Assembly (NCBI GenBank): GCA_016929365.1
Contig: JAFGIZ010000009.1
Coordinates: 1 to 15,236 of the forward strand
DNA length: 15,236 nt
Source of the DNA: Lentisphaerota bacterium
Lineage (GTDB): Bacteria > Verrucomicrobiota > Kiritimatiellia > UBA8416 > JAFGIZ01
Direction: 5' to 3'
The notes beneath the pieces are model-generated. The model did not search any database. It was not told where the DNA came from and saw nothing but the letters and a program-made list of their open reading frames with translations. Below, one piece after another: positions 1 through 8,098 of this stretch. Every line of letters starts with the position of its first letter. The stretch's first letter is position 1. The translations under genes and the position numbers were made by a program.

Positions 1-14
1 ATGGCTGCCGGCAA

Positions 15-719
15 TCAGGCGCTCGGGCCCGTCTCCTTCACGCTCTCGTCAATACCGCATTCCTCAAAGGCCCGGCGCCGTTCCACGCAGGCCGGACAGG
101 TGCCGCAGGGTGTTTCCCCCCCGCGATAGCAGGACCAAGTATGGGCGTAGGCGACGCCAAGCTCCAGACCAATTTTGACAACCTCCGCCTTCCGCATGCC
201 GGCAAACGGCGCATGCACGGTTACCGGGAACGCGGTATTCAGCGCCAGCACGCTATTGAGCCGGCGTACGAACTCGGGAGTACAGTCCCAGTACCCGTAC
301 GCGTCCTGCCGTTGCGCCCCGTAAAACACGTCGGCCGCCCCGATGGACTCCGCATACGCCGCCGCCAGGGCCAGCAGCGTCATGTTCCGGTTCGGCACGT
401 AGGTCGGCGGCCGCGCCCGTTCCGCCCCGCTCATCCGCGCCAGGTCCGGCACGGGCAGCGCCGCGTCGGTCAGCGCCGACGCGCCCTGCGTCAGGGTTCC
501 GAAGCAGTCCAGGGCGATCACCCGGTGTTCGGCCGCCCCGGCCCGCCGCGCCTGCCGGCGCGCCAGGTCCAGTTCCCGCGCGTGCTTCTGGCCGTACGCG
601 AAGGACAGGGCGTATACCCCCTGCGCCCGCCGGCTCACGTCAAACAGCAGCGTCGTGGAATCGATGCCGCCGGACAGCAGGACCACGGCCTTCTCCAGCG
701 TTTCCGGGCTCGCGTTCAT
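15..719 (-). CDS. queC: QueC, 7-cyano-7-deazaguanine (preQ0) synthase
   Basis: The 234-aa product should convert 7-carboxy-7-deazaguanine to preQ0 with ATP and ammonia in the cytoplasm, on the path to queuosine-modified tRNA. The N-terminus carries the PP-loop ATP-binding motif SGGIDS (residues 16-21). The C-terminus has the QueC zinc site: Cys197, Cys205, Cys208 and Cys211, spaced C-x7-C-x2-C-x2-C. Length is normal for the family. The start at 719 leaves the short lead usual before the PP-loop; the upstream ribosome site is weak. It lies 60 nt downstream of queE on the same strand, so the two are probably one transcript. Nothing is missing or odd in the sequence. Confidence 0.96.
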   Translation of the reverse strand: MNASPETLEKAVVLLSGGIDSTTLLFDVSRRAQGVYALSFAYGQKHARELDLARRQARRAGAAEHRVIALDCFGTLTQGASALTDAALPVPDLARMSGAERARPPTYVPNRNMTLLALAAAYAESIGAADVFYGAQRQDAYGYWDCTPEFVRRLNSVLALNTAFPVTVHAPFAGMRKAEVVKIGLELGVAYAHTWSCYRGGETPCGTCPACVERRRAFEECGIDESVKETGPSA

Positions 720-779
720 AATCCGCCGAGTGTCGGACGCCGCACGCCGGCTGTCGAGCCGAAAGACCCCCGGCGCCGC

Positions 780-1415
780 TCAGCGCAGGCCCATCCACCG
801 GTGCAGCTGCACCTGGAGCCGCACGTTCAACCCGTCGTCCAGGATCCAGCGTGCGAGCGCCGCGGCGTCCAGCGCGCCGTGCACGGGACCGAAATGCACC
901 GCGGCCACCCGCCCGGCCAACCCGTGCCGCGCGACACAGGCCGACGCCCATTCGTAGTCCTCGCGGCCGCTTAGGACGAACTTCACCTCGTCATACGGCC
1001 GCAGCCGCGCCAGGTTGGCCGGGTCGAAAGAGCCGGCCTCCCCGCTGCCCGGACACTTCACGTCCACAACCGCGGTCACACCCTCCGGGACGCGCGTCAG
1101 GTCAAGGCTTCCGTTGGTCTCGACAAGAACCGGCCGGTCCGACGCGTCACGCAACCCCTCGGCCAGCGCGGGAAACCCGTCCTGCAGCAAGGGCTCGCCG
1201 CCGGTAATCTCCGCGAGTGCCGCGCGGCTCCGCCGCCAGGCGTCCACCAGCGCCGCTACCGGCCGCTCCACGCCGCCCGCGCGCGCCTCCGGCGTGTCGC
1301 AGTAGCGGCAATGCAGATTGCACCCCGCCAGCCGCACGAAAAAACACGGCCAGCCGGCGTAACGCGACTCCCCCTGCAGCGACGTGAACGTCTCCGCCAC
1401 CCGCACTGTATCCAT
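780..1415 (-). CDS. queE: QueE, 7-carboxy-7-deazaguanine synthase (radical SAM)
   Basis: This 211-aa radical SAM enzyme contracts 6-carboxytetrahydropterin to 7-carboxy-7-deazaguanine, the step before QueC. The cluster-binding motif is CX3CX2C at Cys32, Cys36 and Cys39 (GCNLHCRYCDT). It is preceded by the QueE-typical ETFTSLQGES stretch and followed by a TGGEPLLQ motif that helps bind S-adenosylmethionine. The frame is open 15 codons further upstream, to 1460. I chose the ATG at 1415 because it sits just before the conserved VRVAETF start and has a GGGAG/GGGG-type ribosome site. QueD and FolE are not in the window. It is transcribed away from the histidine kinase operon. Confidence 0.95.
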   Translation of the reverse strand: MDTVRVAETFTSLQGESRYAGWPCFFVRLAGCNLHCRYCDTPEARAGGVERPVAALVDAWRRSRAALAEITGGEPLLQDGFPALAEGLRDASDRPVLVETNGSLDLTRVPEGVTAVVDVKCPGSGEAGSFDPANLARLRPYDEVKFVLSGREDYEWASACVARHGLAGRVAAVHFGPVHGALDAAALARWILDDGLNVRLQVQLHRWMGLR

Positions 1416-1551
1416 AGCAACCCCGCTCCCGGAAACCGGCCCGCCCCGCCCGCGTGACACCCTCCGTACTCTGCCACACCCGGACTTGATTTGCCACGTC
1501 TGTTTAGCTTAAGGTGGGTCATAGTGACACGGACGCGAGGGATCGGAAACG

Positions 1552-2754
1552 ATGAAAACGGGTTTTTTTGACAAGCTGATCGACCGGCTGGACAAGCTCG
1601 ATCCCCAGAGTCTGCAGGCCCAGTTTCTGCGGCTGGCGCGCGAGCGGGGGCTGCTGGAGACGATTTTCCAGTCCATCCGCGAGGGCGTCATTGTCATTAC
1701 CGGCACCGGGGCGATCAGCTACGCCAACCGGGCGGCGGAGACGCTCATGGGGTTCGCCCTGGAAGAAGCGCGCGGCCGTCCTATCTCCCGCTTTCTCAAG
1801 GAGATCGACTGGGACCGGGTCCTGAGCCTCGACGTGACGGAGTGGTCGCGCCTGATCAGTACCGAAATCGAGGTAACGTATCCCGAGCACCGCCTGCTGG
1901 ATTTCTACGTGGTGCCGCTTTCGCCCGAATACGGCGAGGAAGGCGGCGCCGTCGTTATCCTGCGCGACGTTCTCAAGGCGCGCCGGCAGGAGGAAACCCT
2001 GATCGAATCCGAGCGGTTGAATGCCGTCAAGCTGCTGGCCGCCGGCGTCGCCCACGAGATCGGCAACCCGCTCAACGCCCTGAACATTCACCTGCAGCTC
2101 CTCGACCGCGAGATCGGGCAACTTGCCGAGGGCGGCGGCGTTCCGGCGCGGGACGCCGACAACCTGCGCGAGCTGGTGGACGTGGCCAAGAAAGAAGTCT
2201 CCCGCCTCGATCTCATCATCACCCAGTTCCTGCGCGCCATCCGTCCCGCCACGCCCAAGCTCGCCCCGGCCCGCATCGACGCGCTGCTCAAGGAAACCCT
2301 GACGCTGCTCAAGGAGGAGATCCAGAACCGGCACATCGAGGTCGAGATCGTCTGTCCCGACGCGCTCCCGCGCATCCGGGTCGACCGCAACCAGATCAAG
2401 CAGGCGTTTTTCAACATCATCCGCAACGCCTTCCAGGCCATGCCCGACGGCGGGTCGCTGACGATCAGCCTGGCCGTCACCGACCCCTATTTCAGCATCG
2501 CCTTCGAAGACACGGGCGTCGGCATCGAACCCGAAGCGTTCGGCCGGATTTTCGATCCGTATTACAGCTCCAAGTCCGAGGGCTCCGGTCTCGGCCTCAT
2601 GATCGTCCAGCGCATCATCCAGGACCACGGGGGCCAGATCGAGGTGGAAAGCAAACCGCAGACGGGAACCCGTTTTACCCTCCTGCTTCCGCTCGCCGAG
2701 CGCCGCGTGCGCCTCCTGGAAGCAGGCAACCATAAAGGAGACGAGGACGCATGA
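1552..2754 (+). CDS. Soluble PAS-domain sensor histidine kinase (NtrB/AtoS-like)
   Basis: The 400-aa kinase probably senses a cytoplasmic signal and phosphorylates the response regulator encoded next. No membrane segment is visible. A PAS domain covers roughly residues 35-145. The dimerisation/phosphoacceptor helix carries VAHEIGNPLNALN, with His168 as the phosphorylated residue. The ATPase domain shows an N box (NIIRNAFQAM), a G1 box (EDTGVGI), an F-type motif (FGRIFDPYYSSK) and a G2 box (GSGLGLMIV). HEIGNPL and the downstream NtrC-type partner place it in the NtrB/ZraS/AtoS branch. Its stop overlaps the next start by ATGA at 2751-2754, so the two are translationally coupled. The signal is not deducible. 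A weak GAGGGATC-type ribosome site precedes the ATG. Confidence 0.93.
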   Translation: MKTGFFDKLIDRLDKLDPQSLQAQFLRLARERGLLETIFQSIREGVIVITGTGAISYANRAAETLMGFALEEARGRPISRFLKEIDWDRVLSLDVTEWSRLISTEIEVTYPEHRLLDFYVVPLSPEYGEEGGAVVILRDVLKARRQEETLIESERLNAVKLLAAGVAHEIGNPLNALNIHLQLLDREIGQLAEGGGVPARDADNLRELVDVAKKEVSRLDLIITQFLRAIRPATPKLAPARIDALLKETLTLLKEEIQNRHIEVEIVCPDALPRIRVDRNQIKQAFFNIIRNAFQAMPDGGSLTISLAVTDPYFSIAFEDTGVGIEPEAFGRIFDPYYSSKSEGSGLGLMIVQRIIQDHGGQIEVESKPQTGTRFTLLLPLAERRVRLLEAGNHKGDEDA

Positions 2755-4142
2755 TCCACGAACCCGCCCGGCCCGGCATCCTGGTGGTCGACGACGACCG
2801 CAACACGCGCGATGGTCTGAAACGCGCGCTGCAACGGGATTACCGCGTGCTCACCGCCGAGGGCGGCGAACGCGCGCTCGAAATACTGGACGGCAACGCC
2901 GTCGACATCCTGCTGGCCGACGTCCGCATGCCCGGCATGGACGGCCTGACGCTGCTCCAGCGCGCCCTGGTCCGCCAGCCCAGGCTGATCTGTATTCTGC
3001 TGACCGCCTACGGGAACGTCGAAACGGCGGTCGAAGCGATGAAGCGGGGCGCTTACGATTTTCTCATGAAACCGGTGAACCTCGATCACCTCGATCTGCT
3101 GTTGAAACGCGCGCTGCGTTCGTCGGCCATGGAATCCGAAAACCTGTCGCTGCGCCGCGAGCTGGACGAGAAATTCGGGCTCGAGAACATCGTGGGCCAG
3201 TCCGCGCCGATGCAGGCCCTGTTTGACACGATCCGCCAGGCGGCGCCCACCCAGGCCACCGTCCTGATCCAGGGCGCCAGCGGCACGGGCAAGGAGCTGG
3301 TGGCCCACGCCATCCACCGCCTCAGCACCCGTTCACGGGGCCCGTTCGTGGCCGTGCACTGTTCGGCGCTTGCGCCGACGCTGCTCGAAAGCGAACTGTT
3401 CGGCCACGAGAAAGGGTCCTTTACGGGCGCCGCCGGCCGCCGGCGCGGACGTTTCGAGATGGCCGACGGCGGCACGCTCTTCCTGGACGAGGTCTCCGAG
3501 ATCGACGCCGCCGTGCAGGTCAAGCTGCTCCGGGTGCTCGAGGAGCGGACCTTCGAACGCGTCGGCGGCAACGAACCGGTCGACGTGGACATCCGGCTGA
3601 TCGCCGCGACCAACCGCGATCTCAAGACCCTTGTCCAGGAAGGGTCTTTCCGCGAAGACCTCTTCTTCCGGCTCGACGTGGTCACCATCACGCTGCCGCC
3701 CCTGGCTGAACGCGCGGACGACATACCGCTGCTGTGCGATCATTTTCTCAGGGAAGCCTGCCGCAAGAACGCGAAGACGATCGACGGCCTCACGCCCGAC
3801 GCGCTGCACCTGCTGACCGCCTATTCCTGGCCGGGCAACGTGCGCGAGCTGCGCAATACGATTGAAAAGATGGTGGTGCTCGCCCGCGGCCCGCGCCTCA
3901 CCGCGCGCGACGTGCCCCGCAACATCGTCGAGGAAGTCCGCGGGCCCGGAGCCGTCTCGCGCGGCACGCTCCTCCCCGCCGCCGCTCCCGCCTCCCTGGC
4001 CGGCGCGGAGAAGCAGCTCATTTTCGACGCCCTCAAGCGCCACGGCAATAACCGCACCCGGGCGGCGCAGGAACTGGGAATCAGCCGCCGCACCCTCCAC
4101 CGCAAGCTGAAACAGTACCGGGAACACGATGCAGCCTCCTGA
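2751..4142 (+). CDS. NtrC-family sigma-54-dependent response regulator
   Basis: The 463-aa product has the full three-domain layout of a bacterial enhancer-binding protein. An N-terminal receiver domain (about 8-125) has the acidic pocket at Asp14-Asp16, phosphoacceptor Asp57 in LLADVRMPGMDG, and the conserved Lys in LMKPVN. A central AAA+ domain has Walker A GASGTGKE, a GGTLFLDEV Walker B and the sigma-54 contact loop at residues 222-227, here GSFTGA rather than the commoner GAFTGA. The C-terminal Fis-type helix-turn-helix is in NRTRAAQELGISRRTLHRKL. It should activate RNA polymerase carrying sigma-54 once phosphorylated by the upstream kinase. An AAAGGAG ribosome site lies upstream of the ATG. 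Its 3' end overlaps the next gene by 14 nt. No convincing -24/-12 target promoter was recognised by eye in the window. Confidence 0.95.
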   Translation: MIHEPARPGILVVDDDRNTRDGLKRALQRDYRVLTAEGGERALEILDGNAVDILLADVRMPGMDGLTLLQRALVRQPRLICILLTAYGNVETAVEAMKRGAYDFLMKPVNLDHLDLLLKRALRSSAMESENLSLRRELDEKFGLENIVGQSAPMQALFDTIRQAAPTQATVLIQGASGTGKELVAHAIHRLSTRSRGPFVAVHCSALAPTLLESELFGHEKGSFTGAAGRRRGRFEMADGGTLFLDEVSEIDAAVQVKLLRVLEERTFERVGGNEPVDVDIRLIAATNRDLKTLVQEGSFREDLFFRLDVVTITLPPLAERADDIPLLCDHFLREACRKNAKTIDGLTPDALHLLTAYSWPGNVRELRNTIEKMVVLARGPRLTARDVPRNIVEEVRGPGAVSRGTLLPAAAPASLAGAEKQLIFDALKRHGNNRTRAAQELGISRRTLHRKLKQYREHDAAS

Positions 4143-5796
4143 AAACCTCATCCAGCGTATCATCGCCGCTCTCGACACCGGCGCGGGTCACCGCCTGCTG
4201 CGCGCCCTGATCCTGCTGGCCGTGATCGGCGCGCTCTTCGGCGTCTACGCCGTGTCGCAGTTCCGCGGCCTGCGGCTGGCGGATGCGATGGACGCGGCCC
4301 AGCTGGGCCGGTCGCTGGCGCGCGGCCGCGGATTCACGACGCAGTGCCTGCGCCCCGTCGACGCGCACTACCTGGATCCGGCCCGGCCGGCCGCGGCAGG
4401 CCGGCCCGAGCTCCGCCGCGGGCCGGTTTACCCCGCCGTTCTGGCCGCGGGCTTCGCGCTGGCCCGGCCGTCCTTCGCCGTCGACCCCGGCTCCCCGCGG
4501 TACGCCCCCGAATGGACCGTGATTCTGCCGCTCGGCTTTCTATGCACCGCGGGCGCGGGACTCCTGCTCTACCTGCTGGCCCGGCGCTGCTTCGACGGCC
4601 GCACGGCGCTGACGGCCGTCGCGGTATATTTCCTGAGCGAGCGCGTGCTGTGCGACGCCGCCGGCGGCACGGCGCTGCCCCTTCTGTCCTTCCTGGCCTG
4701 CGCCGCACTCTACCTGGCCGTGCGTGCGCTGCGGCGTCCGCCCGGCGGCGACACGCCGCGCGTCGCGTGGGCGCCGCTCCTGCTCGCCGGAACGGCCGCG
4801 GGCCTGGCCTTTCTCACGCGCTACAGCATGGCCGTGCTCCCCGCGGCGGCGGCGCTCTATTGCGCCGCCCGGCTCCCGCGCGGACGGCTGTCCGCCGCGG
4901 GCGCGCTCGCCGGTGTCGCGCTCCTCATCGCCGCGCCATGGCTCTGGCGCAACGCCGCCCTGACCGGCAACCCCCTGGGGCTCGCCCCGCAGGCCGCGCT
5001 CGCAGACAGCGTGCTCTATGCCGAAGACGGCTTCGACCGGGACCCGGCGCCCCAACTGGATCCACCCCGCGTGATCCGCGCCGCCCGGTACAAGCTCGTC
5101 AACCAACTCGCCCCCGTGCTGGACAGGCGGCTGCGCACGCTCGGCAACGGACTGGTGATGGCCTTCTTCCTCGTGGCGCTCCTGCACCGTTTCGAGAACC
5201 GCGATGCCGATACCCTGCGCTGGTGCGTCGTTCTGGCCCTCCTGCTCCTGGTTCCGGCGGCGGCCCTGTCTGAATCCGGCGGCGTCGCCATGCGCGCGTT
5301 TCTCCCGCTGATTATCCTCTTCGGCACGGCGTACTTTTTCGTGGTCCTGGAGCGGCTGGAACTGTTCGACCCGGGCTGGGAAGTGATCCTGACCTGGAGT
5401 TTCGTCGCGATCGCGGCGCTGCCGCTGCTTCTGCGGCTGGGCGGCGCCACCCCCACCGCGCCCTATCCGCCCTACTTCCCCCCCTACGCCGCCTATGCCG
5501 CGGCACAGCTCGAACCGGACGAAACACTCTGCACGGATATCCCCTGGGCCACGGCCTGGTACGGCGACCGCCCGTCCGTCCTCGCGCCCGCCGGACCGGA
5601 CGGCATGGCCGCCCTGCAGGCGTCACGGTTGCAGATCGGGGGCATCTACCTGACCCAGCGCACGCGCCGCAGCACCGGGCCGGCCGGCACGGCCTGGGGC
5701 CCCGTCCTGAACGGACGCCTGCCCCCGGACTTTGTCTTTACCAACGCCGTGCTGCTGCCACCCGGTCGCGGCGACCAGGTCCTGCTTACCGACTGA
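4129..5796 (+). CDS. Polytopic membrane protein, GT39/PMT-like glycosyltransferase
   Basis: The 555-aa product has about ten hydrophobic helices. After the first helix comes a loop with LADAMDAAQLGRSLARGRGF, the acidic first-loop signature of GT-C enzymes of the ArnT/PMT_2 type. Later comes PWLWRNAALTGNPLG, another motif common in these proteins. They transfer a sugar from a polyprenyl-phosphate donor to lipid or protein on the outer face of the inner membrane; the substrate here is unknown. The C-terminus beyond the helices (about 440-555) is a soluble domain. The start lies inside the preceding regulator gene (14-nt overlap), which argues for co-transcription with the two-component pair and perhaps control of envelope glycosylation. 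Family assignment is by motif and topology only, so a non-catalytic relative is possible. Confidence 0.75.
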   Translation: MQPPENLIQRIIAALDTGAGHRLLRALILLAVIGALFGVYAVSQFRGLRLADAMDAAQLGRSLARGRGFTTQCLRPVDAHYLDPARPAAAGRPELRRGPVYPAVLAAGFALARPSFAVDPGSPRYAPEWTVILPLGFLCTAGAGLLLYLLARRCFDGRTALTAVAVYFLSERVLCDAAGGTALPLLSFLACAALYLAVRALRRPPGGDTPRVAWAPLLLAGTAAGLAFLTRYSMAVLPAAAALYCAARLPRGRLSAAGALAGVALLIAAPWLWRNAALTGNPLGLAPQAALADSVLYAEDGFDRDPAPQLDPPRVIRAARYKLVNQLAPVLDRRLRTLGNGLVMAFFLVALLHRFENRDADTLRWCVVLALLLLVPAAALSESGGVAMRAFLPLIILFGTAYFFVVLERLELFDPGWEVILTWSFVAIAALPLLLRLGGATPTAPYPPYFPPYAAYAAAQLEPDETLCTDIPWATAWYGDRPSVLAPAGPDGMAALQASRLQIGGIYLTQRTRRSTGPAGTAWGPVLNGRLPPDFVFTNAVLLPPGRGDQVLLTD

Positions 5797-5863
5797 GGCT
5801 CGCCGGTCAACGGTTACGCCGGGGCGCGGGGTCGCACGGCGCCGCCACGGTCTGCAGCCTCGC

Positions 5864-6394
5864 CTACCGCGCGTCCTCGCGCTCCACGGCCTCGAGCGCC
5901 ACGACGATGCGGCCGCGCCCCGGGGCCCGCGGCGAGGCGGTAAACGCCAGCCGTTCCAGCCGCCAGGGCGGCCGCACCGGCGCCCGGCCCGCCGCGCTCC
6001 CGTTGGCCGCCTCGGCCCGGCAGACCCAATCCATCACGTCCGCGAGCGGGGCATCGCGGAACACCAGTTCGTGCCGCCAAACCCGCCAGCCGCCCGGCGC
6101 CGCCGCGGCCTCCTCGCGGCTGTCATCCGGCTTCTGCGCCCCCGGCGCCGCCAGCAACCCGTCCAGCGGCGCGGGGTGTCCGTCCGGCAACGCGCGCAAC
6201 GCGGCCGCCGCGGCCTCCAGTCCGGCCCGGCGCGCGTACAACGCGCGCGCCTCGGCCAGCTCCTCCCGCTTACGCTCCAGCCGCCGCGCGTGTGCGCGCA
6301 GGTCCGTCCGGGTCCGCCAACCCAGCACGGCGCCGATCAGCAGGACGCCCAGCGCCGCGCTCCATACCGCGCTCCGCCAGTGCCGCTCAGTCAT
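5864..6394 (-). CDS. GspM/PilO-like assembly platform protein
   Basis: The 176-aa protein has a short cytoplasmic tail, one N-terminal membrane helix (about residues 9-27), then an Arg/Glu/Ala-rich probable coiled coil (about 28-70) and a small C-terminal domain. This is the layout of GspM or PilO, the bitopic proteins that pair with GspL or PilN in the inner-membrane platform of type II secretion or type IV pili. Sequence identity to the family is low, as usual for GspM, so the call rests mainly on topology and on the GspL-like gene directly upstream, whose end it overlaps by 8 nt. No secretin, ATPase or pseudopilin gene is in the window. It ends 67 nt from the convergent membrane-protein gene. 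Confidence 0.6.
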   Translation of the reverse strand: MTERHWRSAVWSAALGVLLIGAVLGWRTRTDLRAHARRLERKREELAEARALYARRAGLEAAAAALRALPDGHPAPLDGLLAAPGAQKPDDSREEAAAAPGGWRVWRHELVFRDAPLADVMDWVCRAEAANGSAAGRAPVRPPWRLERLAFTASPRAPGRGRIVVALEAVEREDAR

Positions 6395-7742
6395 CGCCGC
6401 CCTCCGTCGTGATTGAGAACGGAATGCGCTCGTCCACCAGCGCCTCCCGCCGGTCGAGCGTCACGGCGTACCCGAGCGCCGCCAGGCGGGCCGGCAACGC
6501 TTCGCAGGCAGCCCACTCGCCGCCGGTGCCGTCGACCCGCGCCGTATCCCGGGTCAGCGTCAGTTGTTCGATGGTCAGGCCGTGCTGCGCCGCGGTGGCG
6601 GCGACCGCCGCCGCCGTATCCGCCAGCGACGGCCGGAACGCCGCCAGGAACGGACGCCGCGCCGCCGCGGCGCGGTCCAGCTCGGCGCGGGCCACGCGCA
6701 GCGCGTCCGCGCCGCGCGCGCTGACGGCATAGCCGGCCGCGGCGTCGATCGTGTTACGGAACACGTGGTCCACCCGCGCTTCCCGCCGCGCGGCGATCAG
6801 CCGCGCCGCGGCCGCGGACCCCGCCAGCACGAGACCCGCCGCGAGAACCAGGCCGGCCGCGGTCACGCCCAGGCGCCGGGCGCGCCGTTCCTGCGCCGGA
6901 TGCGCGAGCGGTCCGGTGCGCAGGTTGCAGCGCAGCGGCCCCGGCAGGAGCGCGCGCGTCGCCAGGGCGCGCGCCAGGAACGCCCCCGGTTCCCGGACCA
7001 CCGTGGACGGCCCGCCGCCCCATTCGGCTTCCAGGGGCCCGCGCAGCGCGGCCAGCCGCGCGGTATCGGCCGCGCCCGAGCCTGCCCAGACCCATTCAAC
7101 CGCGCCCGGGCCGCCGGCCTGATCCAGCTGCGCCCGCGCCAGCCGCAGCGCCTGGGCTGCATCGCCCGGCCGGAAGGCGCGCGCGTTCAGGTAACGCGCG
7201 CCCCGGCCCACGACCAGGGCGGCGCGGTCCGCCTCCAGGCTCGCGACGACCCGCACCGCGGTTTCGTCCGCCGCCGGCACTTCGCGCCGGCTCTGCGTCC
7301 AGAGGGCCAACCCTTCGTGGTCCAGCGCGAGCGGATCGATCCCCTGCGCGGCGCAGGCTTCCAGGGCCCGGCGCGCGTTCGGCAGCCGGGCCGCCGCCGC
7401 CAGCGCCTCCCGCTTGTCCGTGCCGCTCTCCGGCGTGTCCGTAAACATCGTCACGCACGATTCCAGGGGAAACGGCAGCTGGATGTCGAGCAGGGTCGGC
7501 AGGACCTTGCGCGCCTTGCGCGCCGAGGCCAGGGGCGATTCGATCCGGCGCGTAAAGCTTTCGCCGACCGCCACGGCACAGGCGCAGGCGGCCCCCGCGG
7601 GCGGCCTTTCGCCCGAGGGCAGCGCCTTCAGCCTGACCCGCCCGCCCGCGCGTTCGCCGCGCACCGCGACGGGGGCCCCGGCCTGGAGATCAACTCCGTA
7701 ACACACCCGCCGCCACGATACCGTCCCTGGAGAGGTCTTCAT
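6387..7742 (-). CDS. GspL-like (PilM-PilN fusion type) secretion platform protein
   Basis: The 451-aa protein has an N-terminal cytoplasmic region of about 285 residues that resembles an actin-like GspL/PilM domain, including LALDHEGLALW. A single membrane helix follows at about 288-312 (LGVTAAGLVLAAGLVLAG), then a periplasmic coiled coil and a small alpha/beta domain. This matches GspL, which links the secretion ATPase GspE to the inner-membrane platform. The sequence is extremely Ala/Arg-rich, so exact homology is hard to judge by eye. The downstream GspM-like gene overlaps it by 8 nt, and the upstream small membrane protein gene ends 1 nt before its start, so the three form a tight operon. 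A type IV pilus PilMN role is the alternative. Confidence 0.65.
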   Translation of the reverse strand: MKTSPGTVSWRRVCYGVDLQAGAPVAVRGERAGGRVRLKALPSGERPPAGAACACAVAVGESFTRRIESPLASARKARKVLPTLLDIQLPFPLESCVTMFTDTPESGTDKREALAAAARLPNARRALEACAAQGIDPLALDHEGLALWTQSRREVPAADETAVRVVASLEADRAALVVGRGARYLNARAFRPGDAAQALRLARAQLDQAGGPGAVEWVWAGSGAADTARLAALRGPLEAEWGGGPSTVVREPGAFLARALATRALLPGPLRCNLRTGPLAHPAQERRARRLGVTAAGLVLAAGLVLAGSAAAARLIAARREARVDHVFRNTIDAAAGYAVSARGADALRVARAELDRAAAARRPFLAAFRPSLADTAAAVAATAAQHGLTIEQLTLTRDTARVDGTGGEWAACEALPARLAALGYAVTLDRREALVDERIPFSITTEGGDD

Positions 7743-7743
7743 C

Positions 7744-7992
7744 CTAAACCCGTTTCCGGGTGCCGCGCAGGCGCGCCCTCAGCTCGCGCACCGCGAGGAT
7801 CCCGAACCCGGCCATGATGTAGAACAGGCCGAGCAGCTGAATCCGCCGGTTGCCGCCCACCCCGAAGCCGACCACCAGGCCGACCCCGATGACGACCATG
7901 CACCATCCCAGGGCAATAATCATCAGGCGCCTGCGTTTCGAACTCTTGCGCCGGCGCCGGACCGCACGCCGTTTGACCTCGCCTTCCGCCAT
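7744..7992 (-). CDS. Small two-helix membrane protein, unknown function
   Basis: The product is 82 aa. Its first 22 residues are strongly basic (RRAVRRRRKSSKRRR), followed by two hydrophobic segments at about residues 23-45 and 52-68 separated by a short GGNRR turn, and a basic tail. This predicts a small hairpin inner-membrane protein with both ends in the cytoplasm. I do not recognise a family. The frame is open upstream to 8121. I placed the start at 7992 because the longer version would run across the divergent TPR gene's promoter and start and adds no recognisable sequence. It precedes the GspL-like gene by 1 nt and is the likely first gene of that operon. Confidence 0.65.
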   Translation of the reverse strand: MAEGEVKRRAVRRRRKSSKRRRLMIIALGWCMVVIGVGLVVGFGVGGNRRIQLLGLFYIMAGFGILAVRELRARLRGTRKRV

Positions 7993-8060
7993 ACCGCGTC
8001 TTGTACGCGACCGCACCGCGGAGATCAAGAACGAAGGGGTGTCCGGCCGGATGCCGGCTA

Positions 8061-8089
8061 TTGCCTTCGCCCGGCGCGCGGCATAGAAT
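8061..8089 (+). promoter_or_regulatory. Candidate sigma-70-type promoter of the TPR gene
   Basis: TTGCCT at 8061-8066 and TAGAAT at 8084-8089 are separated by 17 nt. The predicted transcript start (about 8096) is only about 3 nt before the ATG at 8099, so the message would have almost no leader. A GGGGA at 8090-8094 could instead serve as a ribosome site if transcription starts further upstream. Confidence 0.45.
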
Positions 8090-8098
8090 GGGGACGTC

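Noticed and set aside
1519..2733. 404-aa minus-strand open frame opposite the histidine kinase
   Set aside because: The plus-strand frame has all kinase motifs; the opposite frame is a GC-rich shadow without recognisable domains.
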